64,000 bases of DNA from Hermatobates lingyangjiaoensis (GCA_026182355.1 JAPFBL010000035.1:1879501-1943500), one strand, 5' to 3'; shown: positions 11,629 to 23,600, counted from the stretch's first letter. Notes: generated by a model not told the origin, from the letters alone. Translations and numbers: made by a program.

Positions 11629-12276
11629 TAGCAAACGTACCCGTCTTTGACGGAATCAGAAGTTCCGTCATTTTTGGTATTCCAAAATGTTATTAGAAAT
11701 TATAGAACAGTAGAAAATACCATTATTACTACAGTGTTAAACAAATGCCTCTAAATACACTACATTAGCTGTCTGTCCTTCAGGTTCATGGTAGAAGAAA
11801 GAGTTGAAACCTCTAACCCTTGAGCAAGTAAACTACATTTGACCATGTGAGAAAAACTTGGTTTCGCTACCTTGTATTCCTGCGTTAGATGAAGTCTCCC
11901 TTTGCGACTTAACTTAGTTAACGTCATTGCGAAATAGACTCTGACCGGACTTTGCAATCATTTCAACGTAAACAGACAGTGGCTCGGAATCAATGGTATG
12001 TGTGGTATACACACAGACTCCCCAATACCACATCCAGTAATTATGTACGCCTCTATGGCATATCTGTGTAGAGTACGAACTCAGAGTCGTGTCCCGTTGC
12101 ACAGTTTTCGGGCACTTACGTTTCGTAACATGAAATTTGTTACTGCTACTAAAATGCGGTATGATTGGTGCTCCTACTTTAAGTTTTTACTCATGAGCAG
12201 TCAGTCCAGGAGAATTAAATTCAGTCAAGAAATTCAGTTAGATAATGTACTGTTTCCTCATCACTAATCACTCTCT

Positions 12277-12507
12277 TTACTGACCTGTAAGGTCTTTCCT
12301 CGGTATGATATAGCGTAAGAACTTGTTTGTTGATTTTTCCTGCCTGTCCGGCAGGAAGCTGTCCGTATTAAGAGTTGAGAATTGCTCGTTTACAAAACTA
12401 TTTATTCGTAATAGATAGTACATCCTGAACTCTGGGAAACACTTTTTCAAAGATGTCAAATACGCAATGTATTCATATGCTCCAATGAAATTAAAATCAA
12501 CTAACAA
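12277..12507 (-). pseudogene. Conserved open frame inside the Helitron
   Basis: It encodes LTSLKKCFPEFRMYYLLRIN, then SFVNEQFSTLNTDSF, ending at TGA. The inverted copy at 13052-13238 encodes LTSLKRCFPEFQMCYLFRMN and SFVNEQFSTLTTEQ, so most differences are conservative. I do not recognise the protein. It could be a captured host gene fragment or residual Helitron coding sequence. Confidence 0.4.
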
Positions 12508-12862
12508 TACCTACTTGCTTCACCTGTGTATTTTCAAAACAAACTTGTCTGTGAAGTTAGGAAAATACGCTTAAAGCCCTATAACTTCGTTTCTGTACTT
12601 AATTATGAATCTATTTAGAGCCCATATTTTAAGTTAGGCATACACAAATCCAGTGTCAAAGTTTCAGCTCACCATGTCTTATGGTGGCTGAGTTTACTTG
12701 TGACAAACGTTTTTGCTTTAAACGTCCATAACTTCACTTCTACGTTGAATTTCCAAATAATTCAGAGCCTATATTTTAAGTTAGACCTACACAAATCTAC
12801 TGTAAAAGTTTCAGCTTTATATGTTTTATGGTAGCTGAGTTTACTTGTGACAAAGTTTTGCG

Positions 12863-12942
12863 GACAAACAGACAAACCGACAAACCGACAAACAGACAAA
12901 CCGACAAACCGACAAACCGACAAACCGACAAACCGACAGAAA
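12863..12942. repeat. (ACAAACCG)n minisatellite inside the Helitron
   Basis: An eight-base unit ACAAACCG (variant ACAAACAG) is repeated about nine times, expanded from the GTTTGTCCG region that is single-copy in the related elements. Confidence 0.85.
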
Positions 12943-13051
12943 TTTTTCTAAGGGTGGATTCGGTTTCTCGAATGTATGAAACGTAAAGAAAACTTGAATT
13001 GAGTCAGTTCTAAGCAATGTACAGACAAAATCATTATTTTATTTATATAGA

Positions 13052-13789
13052 TTTGACATCATTGAAAAGGTGTTTCCCAGAGTTTCAGATGTGTTATCTA
13101 TTCAGAATGAATAGCTTTGTGAATGAGCAATTCTCAACTCTTACTACTGAGCAAGCAGGAAACATCAACAGACAAGTACTTACGCTATACCAAGCCGAAG
13201 AAAGAACTTACAAGTCAGTAAAGAGAGTAGATTACTGAAGAGTAGATTAAGAAATAGAGATTAGTAGTAACAAATTTCATGTTGCGAAACTTGAGTGCCC
13301 CAAAATGTGCAACGGGACATGACTGGACAGGCACGACTCTGAGTTTGTGCTCTGCACAGATTCGTCATAGACATCATGACTAGGTATGGTACCGGGGAGT
13401 CTGTGTGTATACCACGCATACCATTGATTCTGAGCCACTATCCGTTTCCATTCAAACGATTGCAATATCCTGTCAGCGTTTGTTTTGCAACACGGTAACT
13501 AAGTCCTAAGGGGAAACTCTATCTACCACAGGAATTGAAGTGAGTGAGACCAAGTTTTTGTCACATGGTCAACTTTACCCATAGTTTGCTTGCCCAAGAG
13601 TCAGAGGTTCCAATTCTTTGTTTTTTCTTGAACCTGAAGGTCAGACAGTTAATGTGGTATATTCAGAGGCATTTGCTTAACACTGTACTAATAATGATAT
13701 CTTCTACTATTCTATAATTTCTAATGATATTTTGGAATACGGTGTATAATCGAATTTGTGACTCCGTCAAAGACGGGTACGTTTGCTAG
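13052..13789 (+). mobile_element. Helitron, 5'-truncated copy with intact 3' end
   Basis: It is the inverted counterpart of the 3' ~740 bp of 11629-13051. It ends CCGTCAAAGACGG, GTACGTTTGCTAGT at 13790, with the hairpin and CTAGT terminus intact. Confidence 0.65.
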
Positions 13790-13790
13790 T

Positions 13791-14966
13791 TTATAATAAA
13801 GTAATTATTATTGTTATTATTGTTAAAAGGCAGGAGCTAAGAGCCCTAAGTACTGTGGCCACCATTGCCCTTTCACGAATACCTTAAGTGTGTTGCATGT
13901 TTAGGAACGGAAGGTGGTTCATTTATAAACTTCAATATTCGTTCTTGAGACCTTTGTCGTATTTGCTGAGGTGCCAATTTTGTCAAAGTTGCTGATCCTC
14001 TTACAAGCATTTGCTTTGTTGTCACAGAGTAAGTTATTTACAAGTTTTCTAAAATAAAATATTTTATTTTACAGATAGATTTAAATTTAGTGAAATGGAC
14101 TGGCGGATCTGGTGTTTCATACCCACCGTCTGTTTTTCCATGTAATTCTTCGGTGCATCCTGATATTAATAACTACTAATTTATCATATGTAATTAGATA
14201 ACGATTTCTTAGAGTTTTGTGTCTTCCTTTATTGACTTGTGGATGCCTCTTGAATTTCAGTTTGATCCCTATCAGAAATGTCATTTTATTTACGAGTACA
14301 TGAAATACATCTAATATATGTGAAAATATAACAGAGTGAAATATAAACAATTAGCCCTGAATGTCTCAAAAAAGTTAAAAATGTGTGCGTACTATTGTTT
14401 TAATCCAAAAAGGTCACCTCCTTGATATGGGTGGGCTCACAGATTTTAACCATTGTAAGAACAAAAAGCGTTATTTTAATTTCGACAGAAAGTGATTTGG
14501 AAATGGTGTTACAAGTTAGGTTGTTGTCTAAGGAATGGCTAGACTGGCAGGCAAGCCTGAGAAGGAAGTGCTGGCAGTGGGTCAAAGACAGCCAAGGAAA
14601 GCCAAGCGTTCCGCCGTGCGTCCCTTGATGGGACGTTGCTCCTCCAAGGCTACACTCTCCAGTCCACTTTCCTTCGCCCAAATGTCATTCTTGCCCGCAA
14701 TCACGTTCATTTGCTTGATTCATATTATCACAAAACCTACGCTTTTCACTATAAATCATTCTAGATTATAAGTTTTTGTTTTTTGTTTTACTTTCAAAGT
14801 TATTTAGGCCACAGATAAAAGTACAAGCATGACGAGTGAGAAACACATTCTCTTTCCATTTTCCCATTTATTTCCACTACACTAAACATCTAGTGATAGC
14901 AATAACCAACATTCGAACATGACCATCTATAACTTTAAAACGATTTAACCACACCCAACCAACTCT
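13791..14966. other. No assigned feature; short GC-rich patch
   Basis: Mostly AT-rich. At 14530-14700 a GC-rich patch has open frames on both strands (plus: VRLLSKEWLDWQASLRRKC). Neither is recognised, and overlapping frames in GC-rich DNA are expected by chance. Confidence 0.4.
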
Positions 14967-15084
14967 GCCGACCGGCATAGCCAAGTTGACTACACCGGCT
15001 CCTGTTAGATCAACGGAGTTAAGCACATTGGGCGTGGTTAGCCTATAGATGGGTGATATTATCCCTTGGATTAAACGGGTGCCG
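14967..15084 (+). rRNA. 5S rRNA-like sequence (pseudogene or 5S-derived SINE head)
   Basis: 118 bases, the length of a 5S gene, start GCCGACCGGCATAGCCA and end CGGGTGCCG. The internal promoter region is recognisable: GGAGTTAAGCACATTGGGC for GAAGTTAAGCA...GGGC, GTGGTTAG for GTGGTTAGTA, and ATAGATGGGTGA for TTGGATGGGTGACC. Substitutions in helices and box C argue against a working gene. It is either a dispersed 5S pseudogene or the head of a 5S-derived SINE; the sequence after it (AATCAAAAATAATCCG) is not an obvious LINE tail. Confidence 0.6.
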
Positions 15085-15711
15085 AATCAAAAATAATCCG
15101 TACATTGGCACCTAATTCGACACTGTATAAGCCTCTATAAACTGATTACGTTGACAAAACTTCAGGACAAAATTTATATTGACTGTTATATGATATCTAT
15201 AAATTAGTAAATATTGTTACAAAAAATATTATAAACAATTTTTTTAATATCATCCAAGATGGAAAACATTAGCTGATACCTATGTGACACAGAAACCCTG
15301 TGGAAGTTCATCCCCTCATCTGTTGGTGGACACACTAAATATATATTAACAAAATGGATATCGTTGTGTATTCCAAACTTGTTTTTCATTAGCTCTTGTG
15401 TTAATGACTATACTCGGATGTATAGTCATATATATATAATATATAGTCCGGATGTATAATTCCATAAATTTGGAATGGAATAATCAGTTGACAGAATTAA
15501 GAACTGTTAATCTTTTTCAATGTGAGCCTCCTTTGGTTGTTAGGGTTCTCTAACCTGACCTTAGCTGTTCTGCACGATGGCAGAGTAACTGGAAAATTGG
15601 AAATATAGATATCACTAACTGTATTCAAAATATCCAATGAATATACAATATAATGTATAGTCTATATATATAGTCTATATATATGTATATATATATATAT
15701 AGTCTATATAG

Positions 15712-15872
15712 TCTATAAATAAAAGGAAGGTTTTGTCTGTATATTGCTTAGAACTGACTCATTTTATGTTATCTTTACGTTTCCTAACTATAGTTAAGTA
15801 TACGTTTCAAAACCGAATCCATCCTTAGAACAATTTCTGTCTGTCTGTTTGTCCGCAAAATATTTGATGAAT
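15712..15872 (+). mobile_element. Helitron 5' fragment
   Basis: TCTATAAATAAAAGGAAGG, TTGCTTAGAACTGACTCATT, then TGTCTGTTTGTCCGCAAAAT repeat the Helitron 5' end. It is cut off after about 160 bp and preceded by TA-rich microsatellite DNA. Confidence 0.6.
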
Positions 15873-16439
15873 GACTGATTGAGTTAAGTAGATATATTAA
15901 TAGATATTATTTTTTTCCTACAGGATGATAATAACTGCTTGGGAATGCAACCCTCTCAGTTTGCAAGTTTTGATGACTAGGTCTGAACCCAGTCGGCTAG
16001 TGATGTGATTTAAGCTAGTGTCAAAGCAACCTTTGATTTAATATATAAATATTAAAAGCAACCTCTGATTCCATATATAACGGAAATCACAATTCAAAGA
16101 AATATAAGTACACTAAAACAATGTTGATTGTTATATTAACCAATTTTGCGCTATTCAGGCAGTGGTAGTCATGCTAGTAATCTTTATTTATAAGATGTAT
16201 ATTTCGGGCTCTATTCATTGTTTTATGATAGAGGTGGTCTTTATTCTTTATAGAATCTAGTCTCAAGGACTTTGTTAAACAGGACTGTTTTTGTACAGGT
16301 TTGAAATTAATGATAAAATAATACTTCGTTGACTGCATAAACAAAAGCCATAAAGTAACTACATACACCACAGTAACCTACTTTTATTTTCCAGATTTAA
16401 TTTAAGTCTTTTATTGTAAGAGCTGAGGCTATAAGTTCC

Positions 16440-17480
16440 TTTTTTTTATCTGTCATCCAAACTTATCGGTTTTACGCCTTATGAGCCTTCAGATGGTGAA
16501 ATCAAGGCTTATTTAATCAAGCACCCATTCAGCTGAGGGGTACTACCGATGGTCAAGCTGACCTACAATGCCTTACGGTTTTAGGACTACCCTAGTGTTC
16601 TTCTGAAGTCGGTCGTCCCCCTCTGAAGAGGACAATGTTCGTTACCCCGGGACTAGGGGTTGCTACCGGTAGTTCATCAAACCCCATCAGGGCGTCATTG
16701 TGAGGAGTGTTGTTAGTACGTCAAAAAAAAAACAAAAAAAAACTCATAGAGAGAGATTATAAATCTCTCGTTGGCTAAACGCCACCTGGTCTGTGCTAGT
16801 TATGTGAGCCTCAAAGGTCTCTCGTTAGCTAACTGCCACCTGTTCTGAACATACATCGGCTCAAAGGGGTAGTATCTAATCGTCCCCACTCTGAGTTCCT
16901 GTCAAGAGCCCGAGCCTCTACCAGGCAAGTACTAATTGTTCAGTCCAATCAACTGAGTTCATGGCCCGTTCCCACTGGTAAGGGTTTGGGATCCCTAGTT
17001 CCTTGGTATGCTAAGCAGGCATCCTCCTGAGAAGTCATTGATTCTCACACAGCAACCGCAAGGGTGTACTCCATTTGGGTGAGAACCAACAGCCACTAAG
17101 AGTCCAACCTCAGTTGGTAGGATGAAGCGAGAACCCCTTCATGAGCCCTCGCCACCCGTTGTGCCGACTTTTTTAAGAGTTTCGGTAGGACCAAGGTCCT
17201 ACTGAACCTGCTCATCTACAGGTAAGGTCAGTGGCATTTTCTACTTTTTGTTCAAACAACCTGTGGATATATACGTATAAGCCAATGCAGCCCGCGGATA
17301 TAGCTGCATGGCCCCACTAGGGGTAAGGTCAGGCATTTTACCTACAGGTAAGGTCAGTGGCATTTTCTACTTTTTGTTCAAACAACCTGTGGATATATAC
17401 GTATAAGCCAATGCAGCCCGCGGATATAGCTGCATGGCCCCACTAGGGGCGAAGATGAGGTATATTACTAAAGAAGTCCG
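16440..17480. repeat. GC-rich unassigned repeat region
   Basis: About 1 kb at roughly 48% GC with no long open frame. It contains two related ~45 bp words starting TCTCGTTGGCTAAACGCCAC (16767) and TCTCGTTAGCTAACTGCCAC (~16821), plus a 126 bp tandem duplication at its right end. A piece with CGGTCGTCCCCC recurs near 39680, so it is a dispersed repeat, possibly untranslated sequence of a non-LTR retrotransposon. Class unassigned. Confidence 0.45.
17216..17455. repeat. 126 bp tandem duplication
   Basis: CTACAGGTAAGGTCAGTGGC through GCATGGCCCCACTAGGGG occurs at 17216 and again at 17342 with almost no difference, implying a recent event. Confidence 0.9.
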
Positions 17481-18279
17481 AGTCAAAACAGCCCCCAATG
17501 TTGCTTAACTGCCAAGATCTACTAGGAACTGTGTATTCAACACGTCTATGGCAATTGGGTAGAATAAGTTCTTAGTATTCCACAACTAATATAACTAGGA
17601 TATATAAAAGCAGTTCAGACTACTACTGAGATATCTGCACTAATTTTACTTTATTGTTATTTGGAGTTGGAGTAGTAAAACAGATACCGTACTTGTCTTT
17701 AGCACTAAGGATTGTAGTTTTAAATCTTGTCCATGGCTCTAGATTTCATGTAGAGTTATAAACCTTTCCACTATTTTATAATAAACATGTAAAAGGTGAA
17801 ATTTTGAACACCCCGTTGTAGTCTAATCTAGTAATATGGCTCCTCCCAATGGGGTAACCAAATTGTATAACTAAAATGGGAGCCAAATAACAAATGAGCC
17901 ATACATTTCAATCTTAGAACGTTCCTAAAAAATGAAAGTCTGTTAGTGTCGTTGTTGGAAATGAACTTACAATTCTTAAACAGTTGTTAAACATTGTTAC
18001 TCATTATAATATGTTTAGATAATTTAAACTTTACGTAAATTTAATTATTAATAATACCACTACTCATTGGCAGAAATATTGGCATTTAGTCATAAAAAAA
18101 TTTTAGTAGGTCAATTACTATGAATACAAAAAATCTAGAAGATTTCATTCATGATTTACATTAATGTCCTATTTATGGATGGGAAGGAAGTTGACTAAAA
18201 TTGGATAGTTAAATTGCGGAAAGTAAAATTACAGGAAAAGGTAGGTTAGTTGCAAGTTGTCATTTAGCGAAATGATGCC

Positions 18280-18430
18280 AGTTAAAGAGTAGAACGGCTG
18301 TAAGGCGGCGAGCATGTATTGACAGAGCTTGCTCACTTGTGACGGCAATTAATAGAGGAACCGCGATGCGAGCGGTGCTTTGGCCGATAACACGCACCTC
18401 GGTCCGTCGTTCGTCACACAACTTACACAA
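18280..18430. other. CpG-rich island of unknown role
   Basis: About 150 bp rich in CpG (GGCGGCGAGC, CGATGCGAGCGGTG, CGGTCCGTCGTTCGTC) in a 30% GC neighbourhood. The plus-strand frame is open (DRACSLVTAINRGTAMRAVL) but unrecognised. It could be a promoter or 5' UTR, an exon, or a transposon terminus. Confidence 0.3.
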
Positions 18431-18589
18431 ACAACTCCTTCCTTAATCAGTATTAGATGTTTCAAACATCAACTTCATTTGTATTTCTTAATATATTTTG
18501 TTCATTCAGTTCTTTAAAGTGCGTTAGAGTTTTCCCTATATCTACCTATTATATAATTATCATTTTTGTTTCACTTTTTTACTTTACTA

Positions 18590-18830
18590 TAAGTAAAGTA
18601 TAGAAAACGTAAAAAAAATTCAATCACGAAATTTTGACGGAATTAGATGTTTTGAGGTCACCAAAGTCGTTTTATAAAGTTTGTGTGGGTGGGTGTATAT
18701 CTAAAGTTTGTGTAGACACTACCACAATCTTTAATGTATCAAATTGATATTTTACACAAAAATGGGCAGCATAGTATAGATGAGCTGCATAGTTTGGGAG
18801 CAATTATGTATGACGGGAAAGTCACTTTCT
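18590..18830 (-). repeat. Dispersed repeat family C, copy 1
   Basis: A minus-sense copy of the element at 47935-48225 and 53925-54190. It shares a hairpin TACTTTACTATAAGTAAAGTA, then TTTTGACGGAATTA, GTGTGGGTGGGTGT and a TTTGGGAGCAATTATGTATG segment. Confidence 0.6.
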
Positions 18831-19109
18831 TGGCCAAAATGTGTTTTTAGACAATATTTTGTTTTTAGACAATAAAAAGTAAAAGATCCACTCGCTATTT
18901 GGTCAAAAGCCATGTTCTGCTGTAAGACATTATTTCGTAACACGAAATTTTTACTTTGGCTTTACAAAAGTTATTACTGCTTTATTAGTAATACCAATGA
19001 TATTATGTCCATCAGTTTTATAATGAACAAAAATATTTTTCTTAACTACTATTTATAAAATGTAATCAACATAATACGAAGAATATAGATTCTATCTAAA
19101 AGTTACGAA

Positions 19110-19240
19110 AACCTTTAATCTCATTCAATCTGAAAACGAGGCAATCACCTTGAAGAGGAAAAGATTTTTACAAAGCACACAACCATCAGAGGTGAAAGAT
19201 AATTAGTGAAGAAAAATGTTGATGTTGAATAAAGAAATCA
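19110..19240 (+). pseudogene. Possible LINE C-terminal relic
   Basis: GAAAACGAGGCAATCACCTT (ENEAITLKR) resembles the Jockey-like C-terminal ECEAITFKRLKIF seen better at 22995, 28850 and 37940. It is short and decayed. Confidence 0.3.
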
Positions 19241-20795
19241 CAATACAAAGCTTATATTAACAAAGAAAAAGGGAACCAGAAAGGTCACATACGTCAACTT
19301 TACTTTTTGTAAAGTTGAGTGTAGGCCACTCCAGATTTTTCCATTTATTCTTTTTCACTCATTATAATATACTATTAATTTCTATATGATATAATAAGGT
19401 CGCAGCATCTGTCTGTTTGTTATGAGTGTCACACTTCTCTTAGGGTTCTAGAGATAAACAACCAAACCCATTTATTCGGAAACTCCAAGAAGCAGGCTAC
19501 TGATGTTTCATAGAAGTGTATGTTTAATTGTTGTATTATATATGTGCGTTGCAAAATGACTTGATAAACATGATTTCATATAACAATCTGCCCTAATTAG
19601 AATATTTCAACAGCCCGTATAGATAGACACTACTCTGATAAACCAAAGTAACATCACTACCACACCGAGCAGAGTTCTATATAGATGACTTCTTCAGACT
19701 AAATTAAATGACTAGGTCAATAAAAATATTATTCCCTATATTTATTCAAAACCATTTTCATTTTAACTTAATTTAAGGTCTAAAAAGCTTGTTTTAAAAA
19801 AAAGTATAAATGTAACATTGGCATTTGTCATTTGTTTTAATTCACATTAATCCGACAGTGATTAATGTATTCGTTCAGAACAAATATATTATATTAATTT
19901 ATTGTGTTATTAGTTTAAGATCTATTATGTTTCGTTTGTTTGCAATTTATTTCATTGTTGAAATTAAAAATTGTAGGTTAAATAATATTAATTCTTTTAA
20001 CTGCCACACTTTCACATGTAGTACTGTTTAAAGAGTAGAAAGTTTAGCTCTTTCGTTCCTTGGTATTCATCTTAGTTGAGGGCTAACCACATTATATACT
20101 ATAAAAACTGAGAATTCTTATTAACTCAATATTTTTGAAACGACTGAAAATATCTTTACATTACTATATTATAATTATAATAATAATAATAATACAATAT
20201 AATATTTCACATTACTATACTGAGAGTAACTGTTAGAACTATTGAGAAATTTCCAAAAAAAATATTTTTAATTGTTTTTTGTGCGGAGATGTAATTTATT
20301 GAAATTCCCCAATATGAGTGAATACAACATTATAACAGATTGTACTAGTAATGAACTTTTAGAAGTTATTTTTGCTGATGTCTGAGTTACCCTAAAGAGT
20401 ATTTAATGGGTATAGATTATATTTGTTTTTATTTGATACTTTAATTTAAATGAGTATAATTCACATGAAATTTAGGTTTAGTACTCTACAATACAGAAAT
20501 GACTGAAAAGATATAGTTATTTTAAACAGAAATCTGTAAATTTATTTATTATCATTATTTTTACACTGACAAAGCCGTGGTAGGTTGGTAGCTAATAACC
20601 AGTACTTTAGGTCTATGTTATGTTACCTGTAAGTTAAATTTTACCTTGTATAAACATGTGTACTCTATAAAATTTGTTTTCCTGTACTCTGTTTAGATTA
20701 TAATAATCCGTATTCTGTAAATAAAAAAAAAAGAATGACTTTTATCGAGATAAATCAGGAAATTACCAACCAATTTTCATAAGAGAGTTCATTTT

Positions 20796-21035
20796 TTATA
20801 AATGACTTGAAAAGTCAGTTTTAATCCAAGGGCTGTGATGTATTGCACATCGTAGTAGTAGTAATAGACTAAGACGCAGGTCGTGTTGCTTTCTCAACAA
20901 AGGCATGAAGTAAGGAGTGTACCGGATGATCATAACACACCCCATGCTCGATATAGCGCAAAGGGCGGCAATAACAGGCGCCCTGTCTAATGCATGGCGA
21001 TGTAATCCATCATCCACGCAACGGCAAAAGGCCAA
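20796..21035 (-). other. Unassigned GC-rich open reading frame
   Basis: A 79-codon frame ends in TAA at 20796, preceded by an acceptor-like TTTTCTAG near 21050. It reads FCRCVDDGLHRHALDRAP, then VIAALCAISSMGCVMII. It is clearly GC-richer than its surroundings, so it may be a terminal exon or part of a GC-rich transposon. I do not recognise it. Confidence 0.22.
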
Positions 21036-21280
21036 TGTGGTCAGCTATTCCTAGAAAATGACGCCAGTCTTACAAGGAACTAATATAATGGCGGGAAAAC
21101 CTGAAAGTTCATTGTATCCAGTATAGGATATAACAAATTAACAAGACTATCGACATAATGGTTTGATAAACAGAGGCCAAAAACACTTATTTCCTTCTTT
21201 TCAAAAGACCATTTGAATGCTGAAGAGCTACATAGAGATTACGAAGTCCGATTGATATTTGTACCTGCCCACATGTTTTA

Positions 21281-21575
21281 TGTCTTCCAGTAAGAGATAT
21301 TCAAGATATTAGTCTGCATTCACCAGACCACACTAACTCCTCTATTTAGTGCTTCACTACTCAGCAGTTGTCCTTTATGTCTTCCAGTAAGAGATATTCA
21401 AGATATTAGTCTGCATTCACCAGACCACACTAACTCCTCTATTTAGTGCTTCACTACTCAGCAGTTGTCCTTTATGTCTTCCAGTAAGAGATATTCAAGA
21501 TATTAGTCTGCATTCACCAGACCACACTAACTCCTCTATTTAGTGCTTCACTACTCAGTAGTTGTCCTTTATGTC
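21281..21575. repeat. 97 bp unit repeated three times
   Basis: TGTCTTCCAGTAAGAGATAT recurs at 21281, 21378 and 21475, exactly 97 bp apart. The copies are almost identical; the third diverges in its last bases. Confidence 0.95.
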
Positions 21576-22324
21576 TTCGAGACAGCGAAATAATGATAAT
21601 CGTTAGGATCCATTATATCTTGGACTCATCCAAGTGTAGTACTTTTATAAACATACAGTGTAGGATTGTGAAAGTGTTTAAATTATATGTGTGAATTACC
21701 TGTAAATGGACGTGTTTGAGATAACTCTTATTATTGAAGGCTACATGTAAGATGTTAAAATAAAATGTATTAAACATGATACTTTAAATGTAATTTAAGT
21801 TATCATGAATGGTCTACATAGTGTACTTATCTCCTCTAAGTAAATTATCAGTACCATTAAAATTCAATATAAAATAAAACTGATTTATTTTGTTGTTGCT
21901 AAACAAAGACACATATTAAACTTTATGATAAAAGAATTATCAAACTGTTCTACAAATGTCTGCATTTGTTTTATTTTACCATATCTATTTGTCGATGACA
22001 AAGAAAATGTTGCGATTGTGATAGTCGGCCAAGTTCCTGTAAATGAAAAACTGAATAGTTCTCGATTTAATCTCAATATTCTGTGTTCTACTTTTTGGTA
22101 TACCTGAAATTTTTAATTTTGAAAATTAATATAACGACTGAAATTAATAATAAAACATGAATTATGTTGAAATAATTAACTACAGTGACTTAGGTACCTA
22201 TATATCTTTTAAATCTTTTAAATGTCAAGTTTTCGGTAAATAAGCATCGTCATAAGGGACAACATACATGTTAGAAGAGCAAATCAACAAAGTTTCAAAA
22301 GCTTTGGTTTGCAAAATAGAAAAC

Positions 22325-23170
22325 TTCCTAATAATCTTAAAGGAATTAATCAGCGCTGCTTCTTAGATATTGAAGGAGTTTTGGATAAGCTGCCGTAGAT
22401 ATATAGGAACTACCGTAACTGAAATTGTTATCACTATAGGCTGTTCACAGGAATGTGTGCTATCACCTCTATAGTTGTGGATAACTAGTGTCTACTCTAA
22501 ATATTCAAGGTTTCAATGCGCTGTGATATGCAGATCTCCTTGGTATATAATGAAGAGAAATGCTGGAAAGGACTGCCTTTGAGCTTACGCAGTAAGTTCT
22601 CAAAGATTTAAGAGGCTAAAGCAGAAATGTTAGTTCTTGTACTTTTCTATCGAAGAAAGAAAGTAGGCCTCAAAGAGCTCTTTAGTAAAAATACTAAACT
22701 AGAATTCTCAGTGGTATGTGCAGTGTCCTGATTTCAAGAAAGTGATTCTAGTCTGATGTACTGACAGACCAAAAAATAATAAAACAATTCCAGCTTCCTC
22801 AATGATTCAATCGATTTATTGATGAAAAAAGAAGTACGTATAATATGTCTGAATAGCTTAGTTCAACTGATCATACATTTGTCAACAAAATAATAAATAT
22901 TCAGAGTGTTGTAAAAATATTTGCAAAATATACCACTGGGCATTGTCATATTCACTTTCACTTATGCCAGCTATAATTAACATCATATGAAAACTACATC
23001 TGGAAGAGACAGATACCTTTGAAGACATTCCATATGAATGCTATGTAATCGTGTTTAAGATTTTAAAGATTTTTGGCAAATCGTACGTAAGTTAAGAGTT
23101 TTAACCAATAGAAGTGACAGATTCTTTTCTCGAGACTACTGTGAAGTTTATTAAAAATCTTAAAATCAGA
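22325..23170 (+). pseudogene. Jockey-like LINE relic: reverse transcriptase and C-terminus
   Basis: The plus strand reads CFLDIEGVLDKL (RT motif A region), GCSQECVLSPL (family GCPQGGVLSPLLW), then AEMLVLVLFYRRKKVGLKEL and TKLEFS (family LVLFTRKRK...LKxLxxF...LexS). At 22995-23130 DTFEDIPYECYVIVFKILKI matches the C-terminal Cys/His tail (EHILxECEAI). RNase H is not visible between them. Many stops and frameshifts make it dead. Confidence 0.7.
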
Positions 23171-23336
23171 AGTTATACGTAGAAACAAACGACAAAGGGA
23201 ATCACAATACGACGGCTATGTCTGCTGAGCTCAATAGTCCGATTAGACTCAGGCCCGGATTTCAGTAATAATTATAACGTGGCAGATCAATCATTCATAT
23301 AAAACAGTGTGTTATGACTAATTAAATAAATACCGT

Positions 23337-23600
23337 CAAAGAGGCCAGGTTAGCTGAGTAGTTAATGTACTCTTCCTGAACTGGTAGGTCCTGGGTTCGA
23401 TACCCACATAGCCCTCGATTTATTCACAGGGGAAGTGAATAAATCTCAGTATGTCGCCCTCGGAGAGGGCTTTAAGCAGTCGGTTCCGAGTCTGTATGAT
23501 GTCGGGTACTCGTTAAAGATCCCTACTCTAAATACACTTGAATTCGGAAAATTTAGGACTCCCAATGTAGAATCGCCGATCAAACAAAAAGACCGTAAAA
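23337..23600 (+). mobile_element. tRNA-derived SINE
   Basis: The head GGTTAGCTGAGTAGTTAATG resembles a tRNA A box. GGTTCGATACC at ~23395 is an exact RNA polymerase III B box. The body carries CCTCGGAGAGGGCTTTAAGC, then GTACTCGTTAAAGATCCCTA and ACTCCCAATGTAGAA. Five more copies or fragments are in the window, on both strands. Confidence 0.75.

Larger units (their letters stand above)
11629..13051 (-). mobile_element. Non-autonomous Helitron, nearly full length
   Basis: Read on the minus strand, it begins TCTATATAAATAAAATAATG at 13051 and ends with CCGTC-AAA-GACGG then GTACGTTTGCTA at 11629. TC start, 3' hairpin and CTRRT-type end are Helitron features. There is no Rep/helicase frame, so it would depend on an autonomous relative. 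The last bases (CTATG instead of CTAGT) are mutated. It is followed by an inverted copy (13052-13789), making ~740 bp inverted arms. Confidence 0.65.

Noticed and set aside
20796..21050. GC-rich open frame as second exon of the signal-peptide gene
   Set aside because: Joined in phase 1 it adds only about 13 residues before a stop, and the long frame is in another phase. The link is not supported.
23337..23600. A functional tRNA gene because of the perfect B box
   Set aside because: The A-box half does not fold into D and anticodon arms, and the sequence continues into a body shared by several dispersed copies; it is a SINE.
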